From: Williamsia sp. DF01-3
GTDB taxonomy: Bacteria; Actinomycetota; Actinomycetes; Mycobacteriales; Mycobacteriaceae
NCBI RefSeq assembly: GCF_023051145.1
Contig: NZ_JALKFS010000001.1
Coordinates: 62,001 to 126,000 of the forward strand
DNA: 64,000 nt
Direction of reading: 5' to 3'
Every line of letters begins with the position of its first letter. The first letter of the stretch is position 1. Shown here one piece after another: positions 63,199-64,000 of this stretch. A program made the translations under genes and the position numbers. The notes under the pieces were generated by a model that was not told where the DNA came from, ran no database searches, and was given only the letters and a program-made list of their open reading frames with translations.

Positions 63199-64000
63199 TC
63201 CGCGCCAAACGTAAAGCGTCGTCCCAGCTGCCGGCGAATGTGACTGGCGCCCCCAACGGTTCGAGCCATGTGTGGTGGTAGGCGCGCAACTTGCCGATGG
63301 CGTTGTCGACCGCGATGACGCGCCGACCGATGTGCAATCCCAGAATCATCGCGTGTAGGCGGTCGGTCACGATCGTCTGTCCTTTAGCCAGGTAGGCCAC
63401 CCCGCGAGACACTCGGCGTTGTGCGATGCGGGTATATACCGCAGGGGGAACGTGGCTAAAGACCGATCGTCCGGCCGGCACCCGGTAGGTAGCCGATCGT
63501 GCGCTCCATGCCAGCCGTTGCAGGCGGTCATCGCGTAGCCAGTCGCGGTTGCCTTGAAGACCAGTCGCTTGCGCGGGAGGGGCTTCGCGGTCTGTTCGCC
63601 GCAGGATCTGCACAGCTTTGACTGGGGGCGGAGCTGTAAGAGGGGCGATGCAGTGTGCGATGTCGGGCAACAGAATCGCCGCGGGGTCGAGGTCTCGCAT
63701 TCGCTTGAGGCTGAACTCATCGCGCACGGCAGTGGCAAGGCGGCCGGGCGCTCTGCACGCCTGCCGGAGCTCGTCCTTGGCTGCGTCGCTTACAAAATGC
63801 ACCGATTGTGGTGCCTGCACGACTGTTCGGTTTGCGCTTGCCTGTAGGCCGGCGAGCCGTGCTTGATGGTGATTGCTGTACAGGCCGCCGAAGTTCCCGC
63901 CGCCCTGAATGGCGACCGTTGCGTCAGGAAACCGCCTCAACGTTGGCTCGATGACTGCCAGGGTGCACGCGGCGGTGGGAACAACGGCAGCGATCTCGAT
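63188..64000 (-). CDS. Polysaccharide pyruvyltransferase family protein (5' end outside the window)
   Basis: The frame is open to the window end, so the N-terminus is missing; about 270 residues are seen. VAIQGGGNFGGLYSNHHQAR is the GGGN-type loop, RTVVQAPQSVHF follows, and QTIVTDRLHAMILGLHIGRR with VIAVDNAIGKLRAYHHTWLE is the hallmark T-D-R-L-H-x-x-I region of the CsaB/WcaK/EpsO family. These enzymes transfer pyruvate from phosphoenolpyruvate to form a ketal on a sugar. The link to the flippase gene suggests a pyruvylated surface polysaccharide. Confidence 0.85.
   Translation of the reverse strand: MEIAAVVPTAACTLAVIEPTLRRFPDATVAIQGGGNFGGLYSNHHQARLAGLQASANRTVVQAPQSVHFVSDAAKDELRQACRAPGRLATAVRDEFSLKRMRDLDPAAILLPDIAHCIAPLTAPPPVKAVQILRRTDREAPPAQATGLQGNRDWLRDDRLQRLAWSARSATYRVPAGRSVFSHVPPAVYTRIAQRRVSRGVAYLAKGQTIVTDRLHAMILGLHIGRRVIAVDNAIGKLRAYHHTWLEPLGAPVTFAGSWDDALRLARSDT

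Noticed and set aside
1-64000. CRISPR arrays, rRNA genes, complete insertion sequences or integrases
   Set aside because: I looked for regularly spaced repeats, rRNA-like segments and transposase or integrase motifs and found none that hold.

Overview
The window reads as chromosomal DNA of a high-GC, mycolic-acid-type actinomycete (order Mycobacteriales, in the Gordonia/Williamsia/Rhodococcus range; the genus cannot be fixed from sequence alone). The pointers are two Lsr2-type nucleoid proteins, a GlfT2-like galactofuranosyltransferase, GT-C membrane glycosyltransferases, a cutinase-like secreted esterase, a wax-ester-synthase/DGAT gene, an IdeR/DmdR-like iron box before a siderophore-interacting protein, and GTG/TTG starts. 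It is accessory DNA: secreted proteins, cell-surface glycan genes, a RiPP cluster, phage relics, and no core housekeeping operon.

Layout. 0-10.3 kb: a small secreted protein, phage-like relics, a lipoprotein, an iron-regulated siderophore-interacting protein, an Lsr2 paralogue, an AraC regulator with a RibD-like reductase, a glycine-rich exported protein and a cutinase. 11.2-15.9 kb: a compact RiPP cluster with a 47-residue precursor, a hairpin, an unknown protein, an ATP-grasp enzyme, a radical SAM/SPASM enzyme, a PqqD-like recognition protein and a YydH-like M50 membrane protease. 16-24.8 kb: glycan genes (GlfT2-like enzyme, methyltransferase, giant HAD protein, GT-C enzyme). 25-30.8 kb: exported proteins, including an RCC1-repeat/metzincin fusion, a lipoprotein and a previously unannotated 28-codon gene with ribosome binding site and terminator. 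30.9-34.7 kb: hypothetical genes and a decayed prophage tail cassette. 35.2-38.6 kb: an orphan LuxR-type DNA-binding protein facing a response regulator/kinase/kinase-like operon. 39-42.5 kb: three exported proteins. 43-64 kb: a large surface-polysaccharide region with at least five glycosyltransferases, two flippases, a pyruvyltransferase, an acyltransferase, a GH16 hydrolase, a subtilisin-like protease and an Lsr2 gene.

Two things stand out. First, the RiPP cluster pairs an ATP-grasp and a radical SAM enzyme on a precursor ending CKNSFYGN. Second, five otherwise different exported proteins across the window end in a short CxGSxC motif behind a linker, which looks like an undescribed C-terminal tag.

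Several genes between 32 and 56 kb are broken by one-base shifts (phage hydrolase, WS/DGAT, subtilisin-like protease, GT-C protein). Some sit in homopolymers and may be sequence errors; the phage tail gene also has a nonsense codon and is more likely true decay.
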